A DNA stretch of 64,000 nucleotides, from positions 4,317,952-4,381,951 of the forward strand of contig NW_020194684.1 of the NCBI RefSeq assembly GCF_002865645.1. The letters run 5' to 3'. Source of the stretch: Hyaloscypha bicolor E. Taxonomy: Eukaryota > Ascomycota > Leotiomycetes > Helotiales > Hyaloscyphaceae. A program made the translations under genes and the position numbers. Numbering within the stretch: the stretch's first letter is position 1; each line of letters begins with the position of its first letter. A model generated the notes under the pieces. It was given only the letters and a program-made list of their open reading frames with translations, had not been told where the DNA came from and did not search any database. This document shows, piece by piece, positions 23,684-36,100 of this stretch.

Positions 23684-25377
23684 TTATTCTTCCCGCATAT
23701 CTCCCTCCCTCTTTCGCAAATTCTCAAGACTGTACAGTAGATTGGTGAGTCGTCCTGAGGCACCACTTCCATTCGCTTCGCCCTCATCTTGTTTTGCAAT
23801 AGCTAGCTGAAACGTTCCGTCCTGAACAATCTTTCCATTTTGGAAAATATATGACTGCAAGGGATTCAGATTTTGACTTGCATCCTCTCTTTCCTCCGTT
23901 CTCGATCCAAGTTTGTGAGTGGTGTCGATGGATACAACTAGACGATTTGAGACGTCAAATTCGCCCTCTTTTAGTGAGGTGCCAAACACAATAGCGAGTG
24001 CATTGCCTGGCAATTTGAGCGTTTGCAAGTACTCCAGCCGGTTTTCAGCCGTCAGCACGAAGGCAAAGGCGGCAGGAATGCTTGTCTAAGATTAGCTCGA
24101 ATCCACTAAAGGTCTTCATTGAAGAGAACTCACCTTTCGCAAGTAACTACGACGATAGTTTGAAAGCTATCATTCAAAGCTTGCTGGGTGCAATAGATAC
24201 CCGACACAGCAATCTTTGACGACTCGACTGGAATATCACTCTCTTCTGTTCTGTCGAATTCTTGCATGACAGCAGACACATACCCCTTCAGATCCGCTTT
24301 GGAGACCAAGTTTCCACACTCCCACTCCCACACGAACAATTCATCGTCACCTCCACCAGATACCAAGAGGTGTGGTCGATCCGGTGGAACACAGATTCGA
24401 CTAACGAATTCGGAGTGGCCAAGGCAAAACCCTTCGATAACATGCGTTTGTGGAATTCCTCGAGAGATGCGGATATGTTCATCTCTGTCAGCGGTGATGA
24501 TATAATTTCGAACCCCCAATGCAACCAGAGCAATATCCGTCAACATAGAGACATGGCCAAGTAAGAGTTTATGCTCAAAGACGGGTTCGGACTTCTCGGC
24601 GGTTTTATTGGTCTGCCGTCTTTGGTTTTCCAGTGCTTTGCGATTTCTCTGGGAATGAATAGTGAGTTCGTTTGCAGCTGGTGTGAAACTCTTCGCTGCT
24701 GGCTCGGGAGTATGGGTGGCTGATTTTGGTGTTCCAGAGATTTCCAGTAGGATCAAGGGGAGAGAATAGACGTCTCCAAACTTGTCTGCAGTGATTATGG
24801 TAGAACTGTCATTTGTGACCGCAAGAGCACATGGGCGCTTCGGCATGGCTCTGTTCCTTATAAATGACTGGCACGATTCTAGTATCAGAATAACTTACCT
24901 TTGGCTCAACTGCTTCAACCTATGTACTCCATCTTCCTGAACGTTTTCGAATACCCGGATACTTTTATCCTCACCAGTGACCGCAATCACGTGACGTCCA
25001 TCCTTCGTGATGGCCAACGCAATGACAGCTGGAGCTTCGAGGCCACTTTGAACTGCATCAGATCTACTGTTTTGCTTTTTCTTCCCCTCTTTTGTGACTG
25101 AATTTGCCTCAACTGGCCCTGATGTTGATAATTTCCTCTTCTTTGCTGGCGGAGCAGAATCAGTGTAGATTTCCACGGAGGATGTCTCGTAGTGTTGGGT
25201 GACCAATTCCGTTGTGACTTCTAGAGAAGGCCTGGTACTTCCCGCCGCTTGTATAGAAGGGCATTTCCATGTCGAGAGAAGTGAGCCGTCTCGGAATGAG
25301 TCGATGCTAGAACCTCTGGCTGCAATGAGGAGATTTCCACGTTGTACCATGCACTGGTATGGCATTCGTGGAGACAT
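23684..25377 (-). CDS. TRM82: tRNA (guanine-N7)-methyltransferase non-catalytic subunit
   Basis: This is the WD-repeat partner that stabilises the catalytic subunit Trm8 for m7G46 formation in tRNA. The exons are 25377-24899, 24850-24134 and 24080-23684, giving 530 aa. Diagnostic segments are MPYQCMVQRGNLLIAARG at the N terminus, SQRAMPKRPCALAVT across intron 1, TADKFGDVYSLPL, LLLGHVSMLTDIAL, and SGGGDDELFVWEWECG. A Lys-rich nuclear-type stretch (PAKKRKLSTS, EGKKKQ) lies near residues 90-115. The downstream ATG at 25365 is a possible alternative start. It shares a 329-bp divergent region with the ribosomal P0 gene, which suggests co-regulation of translation genes (inference). Confidence 0.93.
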
Positions 25378-25706
25378 CACGGCGATGGGAAGTAGACCTG
25401 GAATGAGATCCAACCCCAACTACTACCGGAAATACGAGGATCACGAAATTGCACCACTTTTGCACGTTCATTCAACTTGTTCAGTCTTTCATCAAATTTG
25501 AAGCGACCCTTCAAAAGAGGTCGAAAGGCGAGGCCACGGAGAAATATTGATCCTAGCGCAGGTTGTTCCGCAGCCTCCGCACAATTCAGGCGAATTCGCG
25601 AAAAATGTTACAAAATTACATTGCAATCCAACCTCTCGAAGTCGAGAACATCCCAACGAACACCATAATACTGACCCTTAAACATCCTACCTTCATTTAA
25701 GAAGAT

Positions 25707-26837
25707 ATGGGGGGCAGTAGATCCGAGAACAAGGCCGGCTATTTCGACAAGCTTAAGGTGAGAAGACTGCTTCTGCGATACAAATTCAATCATCTAATCG
25801 TTATTTAAGGGCTTGCTCGAAGAGTACACCTCTATCTTCGTCGTCACCGTCGACAATGTCAGCTCCCAGCAGATGCACGAGATTCGACAAGCCCTCCGCG
25901 GTGAGGGTGTTGTCTTGATGGGCAAGAATACCATGGTATGATGATCTTTGGATCTCGAGGTAACACGGAAATTGACCCTCGATGTTCCACAGGTTCGTCG
26001 CGCCATCAAGGGATTTATCAGTGAAGAACCTGCTTATGAGCGACTTCTTCCCTTCGTCAAAGGCAACGTGGGATTCGTCTTCACCAATGCCGATCTTAAG
26101 GTACGATCAACAAGATTTACATCTCGATCTTTCATTTACCACGTTGTTTGGGAATGATTCTAAGACCGCTCCAGACAATTCGTGATAAGATCCTCGCCAA
26201 CAAGGTTGCTGCTCCGGCCAGAGCTGGTGCAGTCGCTCCCGACGATGTCTTCGTCCCCGCTGGTAACACTGGTATGGAACCCGGAAAGACCTCTTTCTTC
26301 CAGGCTCTCGGTGTCCCAACCAAGATTGCTCGTGGTACCATCGAAATTACTGCCGACTTGAAGCTCGTCGAGGCTGGCAGCAAGGTCGGAGCTTCCGAGG
26401 CCACCCTTCTCAACATGTTGAACATCTCTCCCTTCACCTACGGCATGGGTATCTCCCAGGTCTACGACCAAGGCAACACCTTCCCACCTAGCGTTCTCGA
26501 CATCGAGGAATCCCAGCTCCTCAAGTCCTTCTCTAGCGCAATCACCACCATTGCTTGCATCTCGTTGGCCGCCAACTTCCCAACCCTGCCATCCGTCATG
26601 CACTCAGTCGTCAACGGCTACAAGAAGGTCTTGGCCGTTGCCGTTGAGACCGAGTACAGCTGGCCTGAGATAGAGGAGTTGAAGGACCGCATTGCCAACC
26701 CCGATGCTTACGCCTCTGCTGGACCCGCTGTCACGAGCACCGAAACTGCCAAGGACGACGCCCCCGCGGAAGAGGAGAAGGCGGACTCAGAAGCTGAGGA
26801 GTCGGGCGATGAAGGTTTCGGCGGCTTGTTCGACTAA
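25707..26837 (+). CDS. RPP0: 60S acidic ribosomal protein P0 (uL10)
   Basis: This is the base of the ribosomal stalk; it binds 28S rRNA and P1/P2 dimers. The exons are 25707-25757, 25810-25935, 25993-26100 and 26175-26837, giving 315 aa. It starts [17 protein letters not shown] and continues ...[31 protein letters not shown] and VRRAIKGFI. The C terminus has the Ala/Glu hinge and the conserved acidic tail ending DEGFGGLFD, the elongation-factor contact. Three introns crowd the 5' third, a common pattern in fungal ribosomal protein genes. Codons are C-ending (GCC, AAG, ATC), consistent with high expression. Confidence 0.97.
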
Positions 26838-27216
26838 GTCGATCTTGCATAGATACAATGGGTTCTCCTGGTATTTTATGACACGGACCATGAATTCACA
26901 TAGAGCATATGCAGGTTCTCTAATGTAGCGCACGAAGCACATAAGGACAATTTTCGGCGTCCACGAAATGTGATTCTTTTATGGCGTGACATGCTGAAAA
27001 TAAGCTCTCACAGTCCTGCTCAAAGGTCAGTTCAAAGTTTCTCGCTTCTCAGCACAATTCCCAAGCAATTATGATGATTCAATCAAAAGCTTTTTAACCC
27101 TTAACGGAGACCTGCTCCTTGAAGACCAAAAACAACAACTCTAATTTTTTCCTGACTGCGCTTTCCGATATCTTAGATACTTTACACGTCTATCTGACCT
27201 TTTGCTGACTATCTTC

Positions 27217-30186
27217 TTACACAGATCTTACACGTCCATCCAACACTTTCTTTGCAACTGCAATAGCTTCCTCTGGCAGGCCCGCCAACTTCGCAACTTT
27301 CAATGCATGACTCCTCGTATTGACCCCTTCTCTCAACCGATGATCATACATAAACCCATCGCCGTCTTTATCCTCCAGAACATCCGTGCAATAGAACCCC
27401 ACTCCTTCCATGTCCCCCTTCACCACCATATCCACTAAGTCGTGGAAATGCGTCGCAAACAGCGTCCTACATTTGTTGACATGATATAAATGATGCAAGC
27501 ACGCAAAAGCCACAGCCGTCCCATCTTCGGGCGTGGTCCCTCGCCCAATCTCATCCATAATGACAAAGGAATGCCGAGTCGCGTGCTTGAGAATCGTAGC
27601 CGTCTCTAACATCTCCACCATGAACGTCGATTGGTCTCTATACAAGTTATCCGCCGAACCGACGCGACTGAATATCTGGTCGACAAGGCCAATCTCTGCG
27701 TACTCGGCTGGGACGTATGACCCCACTTGCGCGAGGATCGTGATGAGTGCATTTTGCCGAAGAAACGTGCTCTTGCCAGCCATGTTCGGGCCGGAGACAA
27801 GCCAGGTCCGCTGCACATCTCCAACAAAGCAGTCGTTGGTGATGAAGCTTCGGCCTTCTTCCTCCAACCCACCTTCAACTGTTGGATGGCGCCCACCAAC
27901 GATCTTGTGTGCGCAGGTCTTATTCAAGATCGGTCGTGTCCAGTCCTTTTCTACCGCCAGAGTGGCGAAGGAACAGGCAATGTCTAGCTCATCTAGCACG
28001 GCTGCGTTGCGACGAAGTTTGATAATGTTATGAATTACTTGTTCTCGGAGCTGGTGAAAGACCCGCTGTTCGCCTGCGCGAATGTGAATTCTGCATTGAT
28101 CGATTTGTTGGCCAAGTTTCGTCCATTCAGGGTGGTGAAAAGAGCGAGTGCTTTTGCTGGAGCCAACACTTCTGACGGTAGAGAGGTCGAGCTTCATGTC
28201 TTTGCCTTTAACGTGGCAAATATGACCCATGCCAGGGGTGAAACGCAGAGTAAGGCTTTCTGCTCCCAGGCGTTTTTTGAGATCTTCCCCGAGGTTCGTC
28301 TTGTCGATTGCAAGTGCAGCAAAATCTGCGTGTAGCCGCTCGAGGGCCGGGCTTGCCCCTGGCTTCATGATCCAGGCGTCACTGTCGTCGGAGTAATAGT
28401 CTCTGAGACCGCCCGAAGCTTTCTTCTTCCGTGTTCCTTTTGGAAGAATGTTAGAATCCTCGGCGGACCCTTCGGAACTGATCACCGCTTGTGCAAGAGC
28501 TTGCATCTCCCCGGCTTCTCCATCTTCTAAGCGGTGTTGTTGAACCAGGCCTTCCTCGTCTACCGCATCTCTGATACGCTTGGCAAGTTCATTCGGTCCC
28601 TCCAAATTGATTCGAGTAACCATAGCCTGGATACATGCCTCTGCTTCGCTGTCTTGCTCCAGGCTGGCAACGAGCTCTTGCGTGGCATACACGGTGCTTT
28701 TCAATGCTAGGAGGTCGTCTGGATCACCTCGCCCAAATGCAAATTTCTGCAGGAGACGATGGGAATCATGGCATCTTCGCAGGAGAATCACCACACGTTC
28801 TCGAAGGAGCTCGTGATTCAACATGAAAGTTACCAAGTCGAGCCGGGAGTTGATCACTTCCAGCGAAGTAGACGGTGAACCTATCATCATTAGCTGGATT
28901 ACGCCTCGCACACGACATACTGACTTAACCAATTATCAAGCAGCCGTGCACCACCCTTTGTAACGGTCCGTCGAATAATATGCAACAGACTGCCTGTGAC
29001 CATGTCTTCTCTCATGGTCTTCTTTATTTCCAAGGCACGCATAGTGTTCTTGTCAATACCCAACACGTCTAATTGTCGTGTAGGTGGCTGAAGCTTCATA
29101 TTCGAGCCTTGAAGCCGAGTTTTGACATATTGGAGTAAAGAACTGCCTGCTGCTATCTCTTCGATTGTGAATTCATTCTCCAGTCGCGGGGGAAGAGGAG
29201 ATTCCAGCATTGGTGACCACCCCGAGACTTTCTGGACCTCCGAAGGGCTTGTATATGTGATGAGATGACGATCCTCAGCAAGGACATTGAAGATGCCATG
29301 ATCTTTAGATGCTTGAAGATCTTCACCCAAGACAATCTCCCGTGGTCCGATGCGTGCTAGGTAGGATGGAAGAGCTGAGAGATCGGTGGATTGAGTGAAG
29401 AATTGGCCTGTTGAAAGGTCCAGCCATGCCAAGCCAACGCGAAGGGATGCATTCGGCCGAGCAGACTGGTGTGTTGATTCCTGCTCATGATCTTCTATGT
29501 GGATAGCTAGAACATAATTATTTGTGAAGGGATCCATGAAATTTTCATCTATAAGGGTTCCTGGAGTAATAATTCGAGAGACTCTTCGATCGTGCATCAA
29601 GTCCCCTGGGTTGCCCTTGTCATTGGGAAATTCCTCTGCAATAGCAACGTATCGGTTGAGATCTTGGACCAGAATCTTGAGATAGCGATCCAGCTGGAAG
29701 AAAGGAAAGCCGGCCTTCCCACAACGTGAGCATGAGTAGACGAGGCAGCAATGAAACAATTACCATAGGAACTTCACCAGCACTAAAGACTCTTATGGCC
29801 CGCTTGATGTTTAACAGAGGAGCAAATTCGTCGGCATGCTCGAAATACAGCTCATAGAAACCACCGACTCGAGTGAGCAGAACGCAATTCTCGAACCTTT
29901 GCATGTTACTCCGCGCCTGGCGCACCACGGTGGGAAAGGGTTTGTGGGTGTCAGGCTCGAGAGCTAGCGGCTCCAGAGGGATAAGACCCTGTGGGAGGTC
30001 GTCTAACTTGACAGTAGCCTTGGTCTTCTTGCCCCTCTCCTGGGCTGCTCGCCAAGCCTGTGATGGAGGAGGAGCATGTCGAAGAGCTGCGCAAGGGGAG
30101 AGAGCATGCAACGGCCGGCTTCGGGGCGTGGAAGTCAAGAATCGACGCGGCGCAACAGCTGCAAGATGGCGACACGGGAGGGGCAT
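27217..30186 (-). CDS. MSH1: Mitochondrial DNA mismatch repair protein MSH1 (MutS family)
   Basis: This MutS homologue maintains mitochondrial DNA. The exons are 30186-29764, 29714-28925 and 28880-27217 (958 aa), with introns of 49 and 44 nt. The start gives an Arg/Pro/Ala-rich presequence (MPLPCRHLAAVAPRRFLTS). The mismatch-recognition domain has FENCVLLTRVGGFYELYFEHA. Splicing gives DNWLSSPSTSLEVINSRLDL. The ATPase has Walker A GPNMAGKST (about residue 772), then DEIGRGTTPEDG and THFHDL. The length and N terminus match Msh1 rather than the nuclear MSHs. It is the last intact gene before the repeat island, 454 bp from the first hairpin element, and shows no RIP-type damage. Confidence 0.95.
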
Positions 30187-30639
30187 TGGGCCTTCCTCTC
30201 GAAGGGGGAAAGGGGGTGGGAAAAGGGGGGGCACGAGCACGAGGAACGTGACGTGACGTGACTTTTCGGTTGTAAGATAGAGCGTGAGGAGCGCGGTGGT
30301 CACGTGTGTATGGAGGGCACGATGGCATGGAATGGCATGCGATGCCGCGCTGCAGGCAACGTGCCGAGTGGCTCAACGCCTCAAATGGCCGGCCGGCATT
30401 GCATTGCATCGCACGGCCAATCAGCCGCTGTTTCACGCCTCTTCCGGCGAGCTTTGTTGCACATCGCCCTCAGATGCCGCCACTGACAGCGCTGCCATTT
30501 TCTCGCTCGGGGGGGCCAGCCGCCCGTTGGAGAGATGGGAGGAAAGGGAGCGGAAGCGCAAGAGGCACGAAGGCGGCATTACTAGGGAGACGGAGGGGCC
30601 GACTATATCCACTGACTATATGTACTACAATATACAGTA

Positions 30640-30724
30640 CGAGATCAGGGCCGCTTCGCTAAAATTAAATCCTGGCGGCCCTACGCAAGCTCCGGGGCCA
30701 GTCTTTAATTTTGCCCTGATCTCG
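30640..30724 (+). repeat. Hairpin element, copy A (conserved loops)
   Basis: This 85-nt sequence folds as follows: 12-bp outer stem (CGAGATCAGGGC/GCCCTGATCTCG), a 9-nt one-sided bulge CGCTTCGCT, a 16-bp inner stem with two mismatches, and a 20-nt loop (30677-30696). The same plan recurs at 33093-33181. Bulge GCTT and loop AAGC could pair as a pseudoknot in both copies. The identity is unknown; a foldback/MITE-like element or a structured RNA are both possible. Confidence 0.7.
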
Positions 30725-31109
30725 ATTCGAGATTAAGAGAGTGACTTTAGCTTTAATATAGAGCTCTCTCTCTCTTTACGGACTGCTATATCTCTAATTA
30801 TATTTATAGAGCTCTTTTCCCCCTTTTATAGGCTATTTTAAGCCTTACTTTTACTTATAAGCTCTCTTTCTTACTTGTAAAACCTTTCTCTTATTAAATA
30901 TAGCTATATTGCACTCGTAAGCTCGTACTAATATAATATATAAGCGTAAGAAAAATTAGTTTTTAAGAGTTTTTATTTAAATATTTAGCTTTTGGCTTTA
31001 TATACCGGGCCCGGTTCGCTTTCTTGTTCCGCTTCCGGTATATATTATAAGTAAAGAACCGGCCAAAGTCTATAAGAGGCTTTTTTCGATTATAGGAGAA
31101 GTAATATTA
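30725..31109. repeat. RIP-damaged pyrimidine-rich repeat, related to 60,040-60,440
   Basis: This is AT-rich sequence with GAGCTCTCTCTC and CTTACTTTTACTTATAAGCTC motifs. 30,781-30,951 aligns with 60,283-60,442 (for example, TATAGCTATATTGCACTCG here against TATAGCCACACTGCGCTCG there). The differences are mostly C-to-T or G-to-A in this copy, as expected for RIP. It has no coding potential. Confidence 0.7.
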
Positions 31110-32740
31110 CTCTTGCAGGCCATTTACCGAGGCTATAAAGCTTTCTCGGATCTCCCGGCTCTCTTAGGGGCCTTCCCAAGCCTTATTCTTATCCGCAAAG
31201 CTCTCCCTTTCTACTCGCGGGCCCTCCAAAGCCTCACTGGCCCCCGCAAGCCCCTTACTACCTATACTCTCACCTATACCTCCCTCCCAAGCCTCACTCC
31301 TACTCGGAAAGCTCTCCCTTCCCTCTTGCAGGCCCTCCCAAGCCTCACTTGCCCCTGCAAGCCCCTTATTACCTGTACTCCCACTTATAAAGCTCTCCCT
31401 TCCCCCCCCCGCAGACCCTCCCAAGCCTTATTCTTACTCGCAAAGCTCTCCTTTCCACTTGCAGGCCCTCCCAAGCCTCACTCCTACTTGCAGAGATCCC
31501 CCTTTCCTCCTGTAAACCTTTCCAAGCCTCATTCGCTCCCGCAAGCCCCTTATAACCCGTATTCTCACCCGTAACTCCCTCCCAAGCCTCACTCCCACTC
31601 GCAGAGATCCCCCCTTCCCTCCTATAGACCCTCCCAAGCCTCACTTCTACCCGCAAAGCTCTTCCTTTCCTCTCGTAAACCCTTCCAAGCCTCACTCCTA
31701 CTTATACCTTTACTTATAGGGCTTTCCCTTTCCTCCCAAGTATTACTTATACCCGCAAAGCTCCCTCCCTCTTACAGGCCTTCTCAAGCCTTACTTGCCC
31801 CCGCAAGCCTGTTACTACCCGTACTCTTACCCGTAGCTCCCTTCCAAGCCTCACTCTCACCCGCAAAGCTCTCCCTTTCTACTTGCAAGCCCTCCCAAGC
31901 CTTATTCCTACTCGCAAAGCTCCCCCTTCCCTCTCGCGGGCCTCCCCAAGCCTCACTCCTACCTGCAGAGCTCTCCTTTCCCTCTCGCGGGCCTTCCCAA
32001 GCCTCACTCTCACTTGCAGGCCCTCCCAAGCCTCACTCGCCCTGCAAGCCCCTTACTACCTGTACTCTCACCCGTAACTCCCTCCCAAGCCTTACTTTCA
32101 CCCGCAAAGCTCTCTTCCTCTTGCGGCCCCTCCCAAGCCTCACTCCTACTTATACCCTTACTTATAGGGCTCTTCCTTCCCTCCCAAGCCTTACTTGCGC
32201 CCGCAGAGCTCTCTCCTTCTCGCAGGCCTTCCCAAGCCTTATTCTCACTTACAAAGCTCTTCCCTTCTACTTGCGGGCCCTCCCAAGCCTCACTCGCCCT
32301 CGCAAGCCCCTTATTACCTATACTCTCGCCCGTAACTTCCTCCCAAACCTTATATCTTCCCGTAGAGCTTTTCCTTTTCTCTTGCGGACCCTCCCAAGTA
32401 TTACTCTCACCCGCAAAGTTCCCCCTTTCCTCTTGCAACCCTTCCAAGCCTCACTTCTACCCGCAAAGCTCTCTTCCCCTCGCAAGCCCTCCCAAGCCTT
32501 ATTCTCACCCGGAAACCCCCCAGACCTTCTGCAAGCCCGTAAAGCTCCCTTCCTTGTCCGTCAAGCCTTCCCAGCTCTCCTCCCGGTCCGTATCCCCTTG
32601 CAAGCCCTCTGCTAAGCTCTTCTCCCTTTGCAAACCTTCTCTTCCCTCCTATAAACCGCTATAGCTCCTACCTATACCTATAAAGCCCTCTCTTTCCTCC
32701 CACAGGCCCTCTTTATTTGTCCAGCCCTCCTAAGCCTCAC
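31110..32740. repeat. 51-bp minisatellite with strand-biased composition
   Basis: This is a degenerate tandem array built on CCCTCCCAAGCCTCACTC...CGCAAAGCTCTCCCTT; the plus strand is strongly pyrimidine-rich. On the minus strand the unit reads as a 17-residue repeat (EAWEGPREGKESSAGRS and variants), which explains several open frames of 80-145 codons there. Longer spacers (AAGCCCCTTACTACCTATACTC) interrupt the array irregularly. It is less RIP-damaged than the flanks. Similar units recur at 60.5-60.7 kb. I do not regard the frames as a proven gene. Confidence 0.75.
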
Positions 32741-32746
32741 TTATAT

Positions 32747-32970
32747 AAGTAGGGAACATGTAAGTAGGGAGCGTACAAGTGAAGCATATAAGTAGGGAGC
32801 GTGCAAATAGAGTATATAAGTAGGGAGTATACAAGTAAAGTATGCAAGTGAAGCGTATAAGTAAAGCATACAAGTAGGGAGTATGTAAGTAGGGAGCATG
32901 TAAGTAGAGAGCATATAAGTAGGGAGTATATAAGTAGGGAGCATGCAAGTAGGGAGCATGTAAGTAGGAG
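32747..32970. repeat. 15-bp tandem satellite (AAGTAGGGAGCATGT)
   Basis: About fifteen consecutive units of AAGTAGGGAGYRTRY, with variants AAGTGAAGCATAT and AAATAGAGTATAT. Because 15 is a multiple of three, both strands show artificial open frames (YMLPT-type repeats on minus). It directly abuts the end of the 51-bp array. Confidence 0.85.
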
Positions 32971-33092
32971 TATATAAAGAGCTTTAGTATTCCTGGAGCA
33001 AGTAATATATAGGGGAATAGGCTTAAGTTTTGGTATTCTTTATATAACCAGGAATTTTAATAGGTAGTCCGACTATATAATAATGTTATATA

Positions 33093-33181
33093 GACAAGTT
33101 TAGGGCCGCTTTACTAAAATTATTAATTAGCGGCCTTATATAAGCTCCGGGGCTAATTAATAATTTTGCCCTAAACTTGTC
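33093..33181 (+). repeat. Hairpin element, copy B (conserved loops)
   Basis: This 89-nt sequence has the same architecture as 30640-30724: a 14-bp perfect outer stem (GACAAGTTTAGGGC/GCCCTAAACTTGTC), a 9-nt bulge CGCTTTACT, a perfect 16-bp inner stem (AAAATTATTAATTAGC), and a 20-nt loop at 33132-33151. Loop and bulge differ from copy A only by C-to-T/G-to-A changes. The stems differ by paired substitutions. It is in direct orientation to copy A, 2,453 bp apart. Confidence 0.7.
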
Positions 33182-36100
33182 CCGAGTGGGATTAGAATAT
33201 AATAAAGGCTAGTACGAACTCTTTACGGACTCTTTACAGATAGTATAAGAAGAAAAATAGCCTATAAGTATATAAAGTTAGCTATAAATATATAAAGTTA
33301 GTTATAAGTAAGTTAAAAGCTAAGTAAGACCTTATAATATTTCTAGATATACTATATTACTCGTATGATTTATATTAGGAAATAAAAGAATATAAAGCCC
33401 TGCCTATAAGATTATTTATAAGGCTGCTATATAGAACTAGTTATAAGAAAAAACTAGTAATTATAAATCCACTTCTATTACCTCAAATAACTAGCCTTAT
33501 AACTTATTAATAGTTATTATAAAAAATAAAGTAAATAGAAACTACTTACGAGAAAATATAAAAGATAATTACTAATTTATAGACTAGAGCTTAATTCGTG
33601 AAATCGTCCGTAACTAGTTATTAAAGTTACTACCTAATAGCTATACCCGAATTAAGAACCTCCTAAAGCTATATATTAATATTTATAACCTGTTATAAAG
33701 CCCTTTCTATAGATAGAGATTTTATAAGAGTATTACGAATATACTAATTTTGAGTTATAGCTTAAAAAGAAGTAGATCTAGTAAATAGATATTTTATAAG
33801 ATCTCTAGAGATAATTCTATAATCTTAGGATTTGTCTTATTTATATTAGCTAAATCTACTATAAAATATATCTGTTTCTGGCCAGGAAATATATCTAGAA
33901 TTATTTAGTTAAGCTTACAGACTATATTATTTAGGATTAATAGGATTACTTATTTACTAAAGGCCTAGTAATTATATAAGGCCTGCAAAAGTCGCTCTTA
34001 TAAATAGATATAATTAATTAGGTTTATAACTAACTAGATATATGAAATAAAAGACGAGAATATAATCTGTCTATTTAAAGACAGGTTATATAATAGACTA
34101 CTAATCTAATCTATAAAATCTTATTTAGACAAGTTATTATAGACCCGTATATTAATCTGTAATAATAACTAATAAAGCCATAGCTAGATTTATATCTACT
34201 ATAAGCAGGCCCGTACTATATTAGCTTATAAATCATATAAGACTACTAGTAAAATCTGGATAAAGTTCCTCCCGAGAATTATAAGTATTTCTCTAAAGAG
34301 AATATTATTTATAACTAATTATAAATTAATTATTAGCTAGTATACTACCTTAAAATAATACTTGTATTATATAAGTACTATATTCTAGATAATTAGGTCT
34401 GTAAAATATAAGAGAGCCCTAAGCTAGCTAGTCTTAATAATTATATTTATAAATAACTTATTAAGCTTAAGCAGGATCTGGAACTAGAAATAAAACATAT
34501 ATTTATCCAGGAAAAGAAAAGCCATAATACATATTAATATTATATATAGGACTACCTTACCTTAGCTATAGTAATAATAATAGAGAGTCTTATAAAAAAA
34601 TGTTTTATTAGTCTTACTAGAGTCTTATAAGTAAAAGTAGGCAGTTTATAAATTATCCGTAATTACTATTATAATTATCTAAAAGTAAAAGTACTAGTTT
34701 ATATTTAGCTAGGCTTATATTATAATTACTAGTAATATCTTATAAGTATAATTAACTTATAAATTAGTTATATAGTAGCTTATAATCTAATTAAAGGTAT
34801 TCTCAGGTAAAGTAATATTTATAAGTATTTACTAGAGATCTATAAGGCCGAGACTAAGTAAAAAAAGGCTATAATTATAATAAGAATTAACTAAGGGTAA
34901 TAAGAAGTTAATTAACGGGTTATAGGCTAGCTTATAGGCCAAGTTATTATAGAAATACTTCTTATACTAGTTCCAGATTATTCATATATCCGTAATTAGC
35001 TATTAGTAAATATTTATAAGAAAGAATATTTATAAACTATAGCCGGTTATTAATAAAATAGCCTTATTAAAATACTAGAACTATTTCTAATTATTTTTTA
35101 CTAAACTACAGATAATACAAGTAATATAATATATAAGATAATAAATGCCCTTAATTAAATAGAGCTTATTAAAGAACTATAGACTATATATAACTATTAG
35201 TAAGAGTTATAAAGTAGAACTACTTACCCAAAACCGGGCTATAATAATAAATATAGCTAATACTATACTCTTGCTTATAAGGCTTCTATATCCGGGTTTT
35301 AGTAATCTATATAAAGTATTATAAGAACTTATAATAAAGATACTAGCGGTTATTCTTATATATTATATTATACTTAAAAAAAGCTATTAAGATTAAATAG
35401 GTATTTATAGCCTAGTCTATAATTTACTCGGGTAAGAGATTATTTATAAAGTAGATTATATATTATTTAGGGAAATAAATTACTAAGTACTAGACTAGAG
35501 AGAATTCCTAGTATATTAGGTACTTGAATAAGTACTAGAAAGCCTTTATAAGGCCTATATACCGAGCTTAAAAATATTAGGTAATCTTATTATCTATTCT
35601 TGAGACTATAATAGTTATATAGTTCGTTTCTTTATAGATATACTTATAGATATATTTAATTACTTATATAAAAGTATAAACCTTAATATTAATATAGAAG
35701 CGGAACTTCTAGAGAAGATATAAGTTATATAAAATAACCTAGTAATTATTATAAATAATTTCCTGGCCTAAAAAGCCTAATTTACGGATTATAAATATAT
35801 AGCTATTATCTTAGTACTAGTACTCGGAATATCTATTCTTATAAATAATTATTATAGTTATAAATACCTTAGGGAACCTCTTCTAATATATAAGTAGGGC
35901 TATAGGCGTTTTATAGACTATATATAAGGCTTTCGGATTATTTTTAAGGCTATATAGTTTATAAGATATCTAACTAGTTATTATAATTATAAGTTTACTT
36001 ATAGGATTCTATAATAGGTCTAGGAACTTAGTATAAATAACTTTATTAACTAAATTAGAAATTAAGAAAACGGCTTCTTTTTAAGAAATAAAAATAGGTA

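Noticed and set aside
29951..30436. Frames upstream of MSH1 on both strands
   Set aside because: Overlap the MSH1 presequence exon or GC-rich promoter; no conserved content.
30640..30724. Possible twister-type ribozyme (CTAAAA, AAGC...CCGG words)
   Set aside because: The required 3' internal-loop sequence after the inner stem is absent and stem order differs; resemblance is superficial.
32730..32959. Minus-strand open frames of Tyr/Leu/Pro-Thr repeats
   Set aside because: They arise from the 15-bp satellite, whose period is a multiple of three; no start context or family.
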